Below, piece by piece: positions 10,363 to 18,630 of a stretch of 64,000 nucleotides of DNA (the stretch's first letter is position 1; every line of letters starts with the position of its first letter). Below the pieces are notes generated by a model, which saw only the letters and a program-made list of their open reading frames with translations, had not been told where the DNA came from and searched no databases. This DNA comes from Candidatus Ruthia magnifica str. Cm (Calyptogena magnifica) (lineage in GTDB: Bacteria; Pseudomonadota; Gammaproteobacteria; PS1; Pseudothioglobaceae), in the NCBI RefSeq assembly GCF_000015105.1, contig NC_008610.1:1096783-1160782 (forward strand), written 5' to 3'. Made by a program: the position numbers and the translations under genes.

Positions 10363-12765
10363 TTACTTGTTTCTTAGACGCGCAGCATTGCCAATCACAA
10401 TTAATGAACTAATCGGCATAACAATGGCTGCAAATAGTGGCGTAACCTTTGCCATCATAGCTAATGGTACCATAAAAGCATTGTATAGTAACGCAAAAAT
10501 AATATTTTGTTTAATAGTGTTGTTAGTGTGTTTTGCTAAATTAATCAGCTCAATAATTGAACTAAGTGTGGGTTTTAAGATAACTAAATCTGCACTATTA
10601 ATCGACACATCACTACCTGCACCAATCGCAATACTAATATCAGCCTGTACCAAGGCAGGTGCATCATTCACACCATCACCCACCATAAGCACCGTATGAT
10701 TTTGTTGCAATTGTTTTATATAATCAGCCTTATCTTTTGGCAAGGCCTGCGCAATTACATGTTCAATCCCCAGTTTTGAGGCAATTGTTTGGGTGACTAT
10801 TTCGCTATCACCACTTAATATACTCACTTGTTTACCTATGAATTTAAGCTGATTAACAACCTCAGCAGTATCTGATTTAATTTGATCTTTTAAAGCAATA
10901 AAACCCAATACATTAGATTCGTTAGCACACCAAATACAGATCACACCTTGTTGTCCTAGTAGTCTGGATTTATTTAACAAATTAGCATCCACTTGATGTT
11001 TGATATCTACATAAGACAAATCACCGATTTTATAACTTTGCTGATTAATAACACCGCGTACACCCTGGCCATGATCGGCATAAAACTCACTCACTTCTAA
11101 AGTACTATTGGCCATATCGACGCCAACAATTGCTTTAGCTAAAGGGTGTTCAGAATGCTTTTCAATGCTGACCATGATATTGATAAAATTGATTTTATCA
11201 ATCAAAGTTTCAATATGACTGATACTAAATTCACCCTTGGTGAGTGTGCCAGTTTTATCAAAAACAACCCAATCTACCTTGCCTAGCACCTCAAATACGT
11301 CATTATTTTTAATGAGTATTTTTTTTTTAATTGCCGCGCCACTTGCAACTGCAATACTCATTGGCGTAGCCAACCCAAACGCACAAGGACAGGTGATAAT
11401 TAGCACACTGGTGGCACTTAACAATGCCAAATCAAAATCATATGGATACCAATAAATAAAAGTTACTATTGCTAAAAAAATAGTCGTACCAACAAAATAG
11501 GGAATAACCTTATCCAGTGTGCAAATAATTGAGCTCTTATTGTACTGCATGCTTTCAACCAAGCTAACAATTTGCCCTAAAGCCGAATTATTTAAAGTTT
11601 TTGTTACCCTAATCATAAGACTACCACTGGTATTAATCGAACCAGAAAAAACTTCATCACCAAATTGCTTCCTAACTAATAAAGACTCTCCTGTTAATAG
11701 TGACTCATCCACTTCACTATCACCTGATAAAACAATACCGTCCACCGCTAAACGTTCTGCAGGCTTAATCAACACAGTCTCATCTATTTTAATTGCACCT
11801 ACTGGTGTAATTTTTACCTCGTCTTTACTGACCACATAAGCAACCTTAGGTTGTAACTGTTGCAAAGCGTTAGAAGCCGATAGCGTGGATTTTTTGGCTG
11901 AACCTTCAAAATAACGACCAATTAAAATCACAAAGATAAAATTAACTACCGTATCAAAATATACCTCATTTTTAGTAGACACCCCCAATAGCACATACAC
12001 AGAATAAAAATACGTACTCAACACCCCAATACTAATCGGCACATCCATATTCATAAAACAATTTTTAAGCCCAAAAAAAGCATTTTTAAGAAACGGCATG
12101 CCCGCATAAAATAAAGTAGGTGTGGCCAATGTAAAACCCAGCCACTGAAAATAATTATGATATTCCCCACCTGCTGCACCTGTATACATGGCAATTGAAA
12201 TCCACAATAAATTCATCATCGTAAATGCGCTAAAACTAATACGATAAAGCATGGCTTTATTAGCTTTATTGGCAATAGACTCGGCTATATTTTGCTCGTA
12301 CGGCATAGCTGCATATCCAAGATCTGCTAATCTTTTCATAATAACAGACAGTTGAATATCAACATCAACCCAACTAAGACGAATACGCTTATTAATTAAA
12401 CTTACTCGCACCCAAATAATCCCATCAAGTGTACCAATTGCTCTTTCAATTAGCCACACGCAAGCAGCGCAATGAATGGTATCGCTAATCAGAATGATAG
12501 TTTTAGTCCTCTCATCAGAAAGCTCTAAAAAAGACTGTTGAAAAGCATCTGCATCATAAAATTCTACTGGATATTCCAAATCAACAGCAGGCAGCAATGA
12601 ATTGGTTTGTTGATGATAAAAAGAACCCAAACCGTTCAAATAAATAGTTTGACATACGTTTGCACAGCCAGCACAACAAAAGTCTTTTTGCTTGTTTTCA
12701 ATCGACATTTGGACTTTATTATGGTTAGTAACTTCTAATCCACAGTGATAACAGACATTGCTCAT
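10363..12765 (-). CDS. ccoI: copper-translocating P1B-type ATPase, CcoI/FixI-like
   Basis: The 800-residue protein starts with an N-terminal cysteine domain (CYHCGLEV, FCCAGCANVC), then an HMA-like domain with HCAACVWLIE. These are hallmarks of the CcoI/FixI subgroup that exports copper for cbb3 oxidase assembly. Eight membrane segments are expected. The transmembrane metal site CPC is in TCPCAFGLATP, the phosphorylation site in DKTGTLTKGE and the hinge in GDGVNDAPAL. No cbb3 oxidase genes (ccoNOP, ccoG, ccoS) lie nearby, so the assignment rests on the domain pattern. It is divergent from the exported unknown protein, with about 100 bases between starts. Confidence 0.88.
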   Translation of the reverse strand: MSNVCYHCGLEVTNHNKVQMSIENKQKDFCCAGCANVCQTIYLNGLGSFYHQQTNSLLPAVDLEYPVEFYDADAFQQSFLELSDERTKTIILISDTIHCAACVWLIERAIGTLDGIIWVRVSLINKRIRLSWVDVDIQLSVIMKRLADLGYAAMPYEQNIAESIANKANKAMLYRISFSAFTMMNLLWISIAMYTGAAGGEYHNYFQWLGFTLATPTLFYAGMPFLKNAFFGLKNCFMNMDVPISIGVLSTYFYSVYVLLGVSTKNEVYFDTVVNFIFVILIGRYFEGSAKKSTLSASNALQQLQPKVAYVVSKDEVKITPVGAIKIDETVLIKPAERLAVDGIVLSGDSEVDESLLTGESLLVRKQFGDEVFSGSINTSGSLMIRVTKTLNNSALGQIVSLVESMQYNKSSIICTLDKVIPYFVGTTIFLAIVTFIYWYPYDFDLALLSATSVLIITCPCAFGLATPMSIAVASGAAIKKKILIKNNDVFEVLGKVDWVVFDKTGTLTKGEFSISHIETLIDKINFINIMVSIEKHSEHPLAKAIVGVDMANSTLEVSEFYADHGQGVRGVINQQSYKIGDLSYVDIKHQVDANLLNKSRLLGQQGVICIWCANESNVLGFIALKDQIKSDTAEVVNQLKFIGKQVSILSGDSEIVTQTIASKLGIEHVIAQALPKDKADYIKQLQQNHTVLMVGDGVNDAPALVQADISIAIGAGSDVSINSADLVILKPTLSSIIELINLAKHTNNTIKQNIIFALLYNAFMVPLAMMAKVTPLFAAIVMPISSLIVIGNAARLRNK

Positions 12766-12869
12766 GGTGGTTGATTTTATTGTATTTATGCCTCTAAGCG
12801 TTTACAATATCAGCCCAGACTTATTAACTTTGATACAATTTATGCAACACATAAAACAACGATTTTTTA

Positions 12870-13631
12870 ATGATGACTAGTCGCCCCTCTTGCTTTTTAA
12901 ACAAAAAGCTATACTCTGCACTTTTTAGGCATATAAATCAACCCTTTGCACCTACCACTGTGCATAAATTTTCCATAAAACTTGTAACACTACTTAGTTT
13001 GTTATTAATTAGTACTCAAAGTATCTCTAAATCACCAATTCGTCTTTACAAACAATACCTAATTGGCACGCCAAAAGTATATTTACAAAAGTCGTACCCA
13101 TTAAAAGATTGCTCTGCAAAATACGAAAAAGGAACACTGTGCATGCAAAAACATTCATTAGCCGGAGAAGAAGCTGAAATTGCTTTTCGATTCTTAAACG
13201 ACAGGCTTATATCAATTGTTCTAATAATGCCACTAGCTGATATCAGCAAAGTTAAGAAAATATTCTATGCACTAAAAACGCAGTTTGATTTAGTATTAAT
13301 CGAACAAGGCAATAATAAATTAGATATTATCAAAATTAGCACCAACACTTTTAACAAGCATAAACTTGCTAAAATAATTGCTGATTTTGAAAATGAAGCC
13401 TACCAAAAACACAATATTAAATACACATTCATCAGTAAAAAGGATTTTATTATTCAATCACGTAAATCACGCAATTTTACTGATATTTTTAAGAATACAC
13501 CCATGCAAATGCGCGCCGCAACTTACAGCATAGTCTGGAAAAATAGGCAAGTGATTGGCACTATTAGTTTTATTGTGCCTAATATTACTCAATCTTATCT
13601 TGATCAAAACCCAATTGTAGAGGACTTCTAG
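12870..13631 (+). CDS. hypothetical exported or membrane-anchored protein
   Basis: I do not recognise this 253-residue protein. It has one hydrophobic stretch at about residues 36-48 (KLVTLLSLLLIS) followed by STQSISKS. This could be a late signal peptide or membrane anchor, placing the rest in the periplasm. The exported part has two cysteines in a short segment (KDCSAKY and GTLCMQ), which could form a disulfide, and a mixed alpha/beta character. The hydrophobic stretch is about 35 residues from the ATG, so a later start is possible. It lies eight bases before glmU and is probably cotranscribed with it. No function is proposed. Confidence 0.6.
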   Translation: MMTSRPSCFLNKKLYSALFRHINQPFAPTTVHKFSIKLVTLLSLLLISTQSISKSPIRLYKQYLIGTPKVYLQKSYPLKDCSAKYEKGTLCMQKHSLAGEEAEIAFRFLNDRLISIVLIMPLADISKVKKIFYALKTQFDLVLIEQGNNKLDIIKISTNTFNKHKLAKIIADFENEAYQKHNIKYTFISKKDFIIQSRKSRNFTDIFKNTPMQMRAATYSIVWKNRQVIGTISFIVPNITQSYLDQNPIVEDF

Positions 13632-13639
13632 GCTATTTT

Positions 13640-14998
13640 ATGAAAAATATTCACGCTATTATTTTGGCCGCAGGCAAAGGCTCGCGTATGAACTCATCTA
13701 AACCAAAAGTTTTGCAAACCTTATCAAATAACACCTTATTGGGGCATATTTTGTCTCAAGTTAAAGGCTTGTGCGATAAAGTTCATGTAGTTTATGGCTT
13801 TGAAGGCAACCAAGTACAACGAAAAATTAACGATTCCAATATCAACTGGGTAGAGCAAACCGAACAGTTAGGTACTGGACACGCCGTTGCTCAAGCAATG
13901 CCACATATTGAGGACAATTCAATTTCACTCATATTATATGGTGATGTTCCTCTGATTAAAAAATCCACACTAGCTGATTTAATTCATAAAGCACAACAAA
14001 GTGGCCTTTCTTTATTGTCTGTAATTTTAGACAATCCAACTGGATATGGACGTATCATTCGTAAAGACAAGCAAATACAAGCCATTGTTGAACAAAAAGA
14101 TGCAACTAATACGCAACTAAATATTAATGAAGTGAATACGGGCATTATGGCTGTTCACTCACAATTATTAAAACAGTATTTAAGCAAAATCAACTCAAGC
14201 AACGCCCAAGGAGAGCTTTATTTAACCGATATTATTGCTTGCGCAATCACTGATGGACAAATTGTTTCATCCATTATTAGCAAAAATAAATTTGAGATAG
14301 CGGGTGTAAATGATAAAGTACAATTGGCAGAATTAGAACGTATTTTCCAAATAAATCAAGCAACACAATTTATGCAACAAGGGCTTAGTTTAAAAGACCC
14401 AAATAGGTTTGATTGTCGAGGTGTATTCACCTTTGGGAAAGATTGCGAGATTGACATTAACGCGCTCATTGAAGGCGAGGTAGTACTAGGAGACAATACT
14501 ATAATTGCACCGAATTGTATTATAAAAAACTCCAAAATAGGCAATTGTATATCAATTTTATCAAACTGCGTTATTGAAGATTGCGTTATTGAAGATGGCG
14601 CCACTATTGGTCCATTTGCACGCATTCGTCCAAACACTCACATCAAAACTTATGCCAAAATTGGTAATTTTGTTGAAGTTAAAAAGTCCATCATTGGTGA
14701 AAACACCAATGTTTCTCATTTAAGCTATATAGGCGATGCCATTATCGGCAAGAACGTCAACATTAGCGCTGGTGTCATAACTTGTAATTACGATGGTATT
14801 AACAAACATCAAACCATCATTGGCGATGGTGCATTCATTGGTTCTGATTCTCAACTAGTTGCACCCATCAAAATTGGTAAAAATGCCACAATTGGTGCAG
14901 GTTCCACCATCACTAAAGCAGCACCTGATAATCAATTAAGTTTAAGTCGTACCAAACAAATCAGCCTAAAAAATTGGCAACGTCCGACTAAAAAATAA
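13640..14998 (+). CDS. glmU: bifunctional GlmU (GlcNAc-1-P uridyltransferase / GlcN-1-P acetyltransferase)
   Basis: The 452-residue protein joins an N-terminal nucleotidyltransferase (AAGKGSRMNSSKPKVL, the G-x-G-T-R-M-like signature, and the QLGTGHAVAQA block) to a C-terminal left-handed beta-helix acetyltransferase made of hexapeptide repeats from about residue 255 onward (for example GPFARIRPNTHI and the HLSYIGDAIIG block). It makes UDP-GlcNAc, the precursor of peptidoglycan and lipid A. Length matches the family. The unknown exported protein lies directly upstream. Confidence 0.97.
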   Translation: MKNIHAIILAAGKGSRMNSSKPKVLQTLSNNTLLGHILSQVKGLCDKVHVVYGFEGNQVQRKINDSNINWVEQTEQLGTGHAVAQAMPHIEDNSISLILYGDVPLIKKSTLADLIHKAQQSGLSLLSVILDNPTGYGRIIRKDKQIQAIVEQKDATNTQLNINEVNTGIMAVHSQLLKQYLSKINSSNAQGELYLTDIIACAITDGQIVSSIISKNKFEIAGVNDKVQLAELERIFQINQATQFMQQGLSLKDPNRFDCRGVFTFGKDCEIDINALIEGEVVLGDNTIIAPNCIIKNSKIGNCISILSNCVIEDCVIEDGATIGPFARIRPNTHIKTYAKIGNFVEVKKSIIGENTNVSHLSYIGDAIIGKNVNISAGVITCNYDGINKHQTIIGDGAFIGSDSQLVAPIKIGKNATIGAGSTITKAAPDNQLSLSRTKQISLKNWQRPTKK

Positions 14999-15219
14999 AT
15001 GCACTCTGTCTCACATTTAACATAGGCTTAAATATCTTTAAGATAGGTTTTTTATAAATAGTCAGGGCTTATGTGATCCTATCATTTTTTCTTGACGCCT
15101 CTTGTTAAGATTTATTTAAATAAAATTTATAGCGCTTTAAACAACTCATTTTAAAAAAGATACAAATTGATACTATCAAAACAACCTTCTTAGGGGATAT
15201 TTTTTATTTTTCAAATAAA
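14999..15219. other. intergenic spacer between convergent glmU and trpB
   Basis: No gene is seen. CTTAAA-tatc-TTTAAG near 15028-15043, followed shortly by a T-rich stretch, could be a weak terminator for glmU. The stem is only six AT pairs, so it is not called as a separate feature. Confidence 0.4.
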
Positions 15220-16425
15220 TTAAAATTCAATGCCTTCAATTTGTGCAATAGTATGAATATCCTTATCACCACGGCCTGAAAGGTTAATAATGATATGTTT
15301 ATCTTTACCTAATTCTTTTGCAAGTTTAATACCATAAGCCACAGCATGAGAAGATTCCAATGCTGGCAAAATACCTTCAACTTTGGTGAGTACATGAAAT
15401 GCTTCTAATGCCTCTTTATCAGTAATTGCCACGTATCGTGCACGCCCACTATCTTTTAAATATGCATGTTCTGGACCAACACCAGGATAATCAAGACCTG
15501 CCGAGATTGAATGTCCTTCAATAATTTGTCCATTTTCATCTTCCATTAAATAAGTACGATTACCGTGTAAAACACCCACACTACCTGCACAAAGTGGAGC
15601 GGAATGTGCAGTTGGACCTTTTTCTAAACCATATCCTGCTGCCTCAACACCATAGATTTCAACTGAGGCGTCATCAATAAATGCATGAAACAAACCAATC
15701 GCATTTGAACCACCACCCACACAAGCTACCAAAACATCAGGCAAACCACCCACTTGTGCAGCAAATTGTACTTTTGTTTCTTTACCAATAATACTTTGAA
15801 AATCTCGTACCATCATTGGGTAAGGATGTGGACCTACGACTGTACCAATAATATAGAACGTATCATCAATATTCGTCACCCAATCGCGCATCGCTTCATT
15901 AATTGAGTCTTTAAGTGTTTTTGAACCTAAAGTAACTGGAATAACCGTAGCACCTAACAACTTCATGCGAAAAACGTTGAGCGCTTGGCGAGCCACATCC
16001 ACCTCACCCATATAAACCACACATTCTAGCCCCAGACGCGCTGCAACCGTTGCCGTTGCCACTCCATGCTGACCAGCACCCGTTTCAGCAATAATGCGTG
16101 TTTTACCCATACGCTTAGCAAGTAGTGCCTGACCAATGGTGTTGTTAATTTTATGTGCACCCGTATGATTTAAATCTTCACGTTTAAGATAAATCTGAGC
16201 GCCATCCAATTTCTTGCTTAAATTTTGTGCATGATAAAGTGGCGTTTCACGACCTACATAATGCTTTAAATCCTGTTCAAACTCACGAATAAAATCTTCA
16301 TCATCTTTAAACTTAGCATAAGCATCTTTGAGTTCAGTAACAGCTATCATGAGTGTTTCTGCAGTAAAAATACCGCCATATTGCTCAAAATGACCCTTAT
16401 CATCTGGTAAATTGTAACTACTCAT
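15220..16425 (-). CDS. trpB: tryptophan synthase beta chain
   Basis: The 401-residue PLP enzyme condenses indole with serine to tryptophan. The PLP lysine is in the motif HTGAHKINN, the phosphate-binding glycine loop is GGGSNAIG, and the N-terminus [10 protein letters not shown] is typical of TrpB1. The start overlaps the end of trpF by four bases, so translation is probably coupled. trpA is about 6 kb away on the same strand with unrelated genes between them. Confidence 0.97.
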   Translation of the reverse strand: MSSYNLPDDKGHFEQYGGIFTAETLMIAVTELKDAYAKFKDDEDFIREFEQDLKHYVGRETPLYHAQNLSKKLDGAQIYLKREDLNHTGAHKINNTIGQALLAKRMGKTRIIAETGAGQHGVATATVAARLGLECVVYMGEVDVARQALNVFRMKLLGATVIPVTLGSKTLKDSINEAMRDWVTNIDDTFYIIGTVVGPHPYPMMVRDFQSIIGKETKVQFAAQVGGLPDVLVACVGGGSNAIGLFHAFIDDASVEIYGVEAAGYGLEKGPTAHSAPLCAGSVGVLHGNRTYLMEDENGQIIEGHSISAGLDYPGVGPEHAYLKDSGRARYVAITDKEALEAFHVLTKVEGILPALESSHAVAYGIKLAKELGKDKHIIINLSGRGDKDIHTIAQIEGIEF

Positions 16426-17030
16426 AGATTTGCTTTTTGCATAAATTGTTTAATCTTGTTAATATCTTTAATACCTTTTTCACTTTCAACACCACTTGAC
16501 ACATCAACCGCATAAGGATGTACTTGGTCAATAGCATCAGCCACCGTATTAGGGCTAATCCCGCCCGCTAAAATAATAGGCAGATTAATATCAACTTTAG
16601 CCAAGTGCCAATCAAAATGCTCGCCTGTACCGCCATAAATATTTTTGTTAAACGTATCTAATAACAAACCACTAGCCTGATGGTACTCATCTGCCATTTT
16701 AGTGATATTAGTATGCTCATTCACACGCAAAGCCCTAATAAACGGCATGGCATATTGAGCGCACTCATGTGCTGACTCATCGCCATGAAATTGCAAAGTA
16801 TCCAGTGGCACTTCACACAATACTTCATCAATAAAGTATGCATCCGCATTCACAAACAAGCCCACACGATTCACAAAGGGGGGTAATACGCTTACAATAT
16901 CAATCGCAGTTTCGATATCAACACAACGTGGAGATTTGTCATAAAACACCAAGCCAATTGCATCAATACCAAGTATGGTAGCTTGATTGGCATTATCTGC
17001 ATTAGTAAATCCACAAACCTTAATCTTCAT
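16422..17030 (-). CDS. trpF: phosphoribosylanthranilate isomerase
   Basis: The 202-residue TIM-barrel protein isomerises phosphoribosylanthranilate in tryptophan synthesis. Visible motifs are the N-terminal [11 protein letters not shown] with the catalytic Cys, LQFHGDES, the phosphate-binding [11 protein letters not shown], and [15 protein letters not shown] near the C-terminus with the expected Asp and Gly residues. It overlaps trpB downstream and shares one base with the unknown 235-residue gene upstream, so all three are probably one operon. Confidence 0.96.
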   Translation of the reverse strand: MKIKVCGFTNADNANQATILGIDAIGLVFYDKSPRCVDIETAIDIVSVLPPFVNRVGLFVNADAYFIDEVLCEVPLDTLQFHGDESAHECAQYAMPFIRALRVNEHTNITKMADEYHQASGLLLDTFNKNIYGGTGEHFDWHLAKVDINLPIILAGGISPNTVADAIDQVHPYAVDVSSGVESEKGIKDINKIKQFMQKANL

Positions 17031-17737
17031 TACTTACCCTCAGCATCTAATTTTGCTTTAATCTTATCTCTATCAACCCACCAATCATCAGCCACTAACT
17101 GGTCAATAGCACCTGAAAGTTTTTTCAAAAATACTTTTGGCTTGTCTAATTGTAAGGTTTTACGCCATAAATCAAAAGCTGATTGATTAGTAACATGAGA
17201 ATGCTCACCCGCAACAGATGCCATCATTTGTGATGCAAAAAAAGTTAAATCATCATCCGCACCACAACGCATGGAAGTAATATAATTCGCCGTTGCAGCG
17301 GCAATAGCGCAAGTATCTGCCTCTTTTGGCGACTCCTCAACCAAATATTGTAACATTACAACAGTCAACTCTGGGTTAATTGGAAAGGTAACACCTAACC
17401 ACAACGCATGACCTAAGGCTTTCAAAGCATCTGGTCCTTCGGATAAAAACATTACATCACAGGCTTCAACCGCCAACTCCCAAAGCTCATTATCCCTTGC
17501 GATATCAAAAGCACTAAATGCCTTTTTCCAAGCATCTGAACCCTTATAACGCTCAATTTGGATTCTACCAATCTCTAATAAATTTTTAATTTTCTTCTCA
17601 GCAGGCGTATCTGCAGTTTGCGCTTGGATTTGTTTTTCAAAAAAATCCAGTCTAGACTGAAGTTGCTCTTCATTGGCATATAAATCCTCACCACTTTCAG
17701 CATCAAAAATCTGCCCTTTATTTAAGTATTTTCCCAT
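17030..17737 (-). CDS. hypothetical protein, mostly helical, in the trpF-trpB operon
   Basis: I do not recognise this 235-residue protein. It has no signal peptide or membrane segment and looks soluble and largely alpha-helical. An acidic N-terminal part contains YANEEQLQSRLDFFEKQ, which may be a coiled coil. A middle part around residues 85-150 has repeated helical blocks rich in Ala and Leu (LWELAVEACDVMF, ALKALGHALWLG). The C-terminus has DDWWVDRDKIKAKLD. Its stop overlaps the trpF start, so it is translated from the trp transcript, and the 60-residue unknown gene lies ten bases upstream. The intact frame in a decaying genome suggests it is needed. Confidence 0.65.
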   Translation of the reverse strand: MGKYLNKGQIFDAESGEDLYANEEQLQSRLDFFEKQIQAQTADTPAEKKIKNLLEIGRIQIERYKGSDAWKKAFSAFDIARDNELWELAVEACDVMFLSEGPDALKALGHALWLGVTFPINPELTVVMLQYLVEESPKEADTCAIAAATANYITSMRCGADDDLTFFASQMMASVAGEHSHVTNQSAFDLWRKTLQLDKPKVFLKKLSGAIDQLVADDWWVDRDKIKAKLDAEGK

Positions 17738-17747
17738 CAGCTGTTTC

Positions 17748-17930
17748 CTAATAAAAGGCCGCCTCTAAACGGTCCTCCCAATTATCAGGCACATCCACAT
17801 AATCAGGCTTCACATCCATCTTAAAAAACCGCTCATTGGATACTTTAGACACTTGCTTCAAAACTATAACCAACACCTCAAAACTTTCAACCTGTGGATT
17901 AGCAATAATTACTTCACTCAACAATAACAT
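17748..17930 (-). CDS. small hypothetical protein upstream of the trpFB operon
   Basis: This 60-residue frame encodes a small protein with a hydrophobic N-terminal half (SEVIIANPQVESFEVLVIVL) and an acidic C-terminus (PDNWEDRLEAAF). It ends ten bases before the 235-residue unknown gene. Amino acid composition and codon use look like real coding sequence rather than the surrounding decayed DNA, and the spacing suggests an operon. There is no family match that I can name, and no strong ribosome binding site is visible. It could also be the surviving end of a larger gene. Confidence 0.45.
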   Translation of the reverse strand: MLLLSEVIIANPQVESFEVLVIVLKQVSKVSNERFFKMDVKPDYVDVPDNWEDRLEAAFY

Positions 17931-18630
17931 TTTACCATATATTCATATAAATATCTTTGATTCATGATTTGTATACAATCTTCATATTCATCTACCTTTC
18001 CAGCAAGAAAATTTTTTACCATTAACTTGACTGTATCTACACATAAATTCTGTAAATTTTCTATTAAAATAAAGTTGGTTGGTTATTTATTGTTATCAAT
18101 ATATTCATATCCAATATCTAAACAATCGACTTCAAACAGTTCATCCTTTTCATCAAAATCTGAACATATAATTTTGAATAGAAAATAAAAATTATAATTA
18201 CATTCTATATATTTAATACTTGTTCTTTTATAATCTTCTTATTTGCCTTATTTTATATTTTCCACGACTTTGAAATTCAAGATAATTTTTATCTCTTAAA
18301 ATTTATAACTATTACCTTACCATTGCTTGAATATTATTATTTTCTGTATATTTCAACTTTAAAAATTTCTAAAATTGATAAATACCGTTCAAATTAAAAC
18401 TATTTTTATCATAATTCAAAAAAGCTTAGGTTTAAGTCATTTTACAATCCTTCTATCATTGTTAAATATACACCATCAATAATTTTATTTATCCAGCTTT
18501 CACTTAAAGCCATTATTTTTTGAGAATTACTATTATATACATTGGCAATAGATGAATAAAGATTCAAACTCATTGTTACTTTGGAAGTAGTGTTTTCAAA
18601 GATCGGCATAATTCATAATTAAAACTGAAT
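17931..18630 (-). pseudogene. decayed region with short minus-strand open frames, unidentified
   Basis: About 700 bases between topA and the small unknown gene hold no full gene. On the minus strand a 55-codon frame runs from 18609 to 18442, beginning MPIFENTTSKV and ending YLTMIEGL. Farther along are broken pieces containing DEKDELFEVDCLDIGYEY (about 18160-18100) and CVDTVKLMVKNFLAGKVDEY (about 18045-17980). All face the same way and could be pieces of one or two lost genes. I cannot assign a family. A plus-strand 74-codon frame at 17964 looks accidental. Confidence 0.4.

Noticed and set aside
17964..18188. 74-codon plus-strand frame
   Set aside because: Low-complexity Ser/Ile/Lys composition, no ribosome binding site, and better coding-like fragments lie on the opposite strand.
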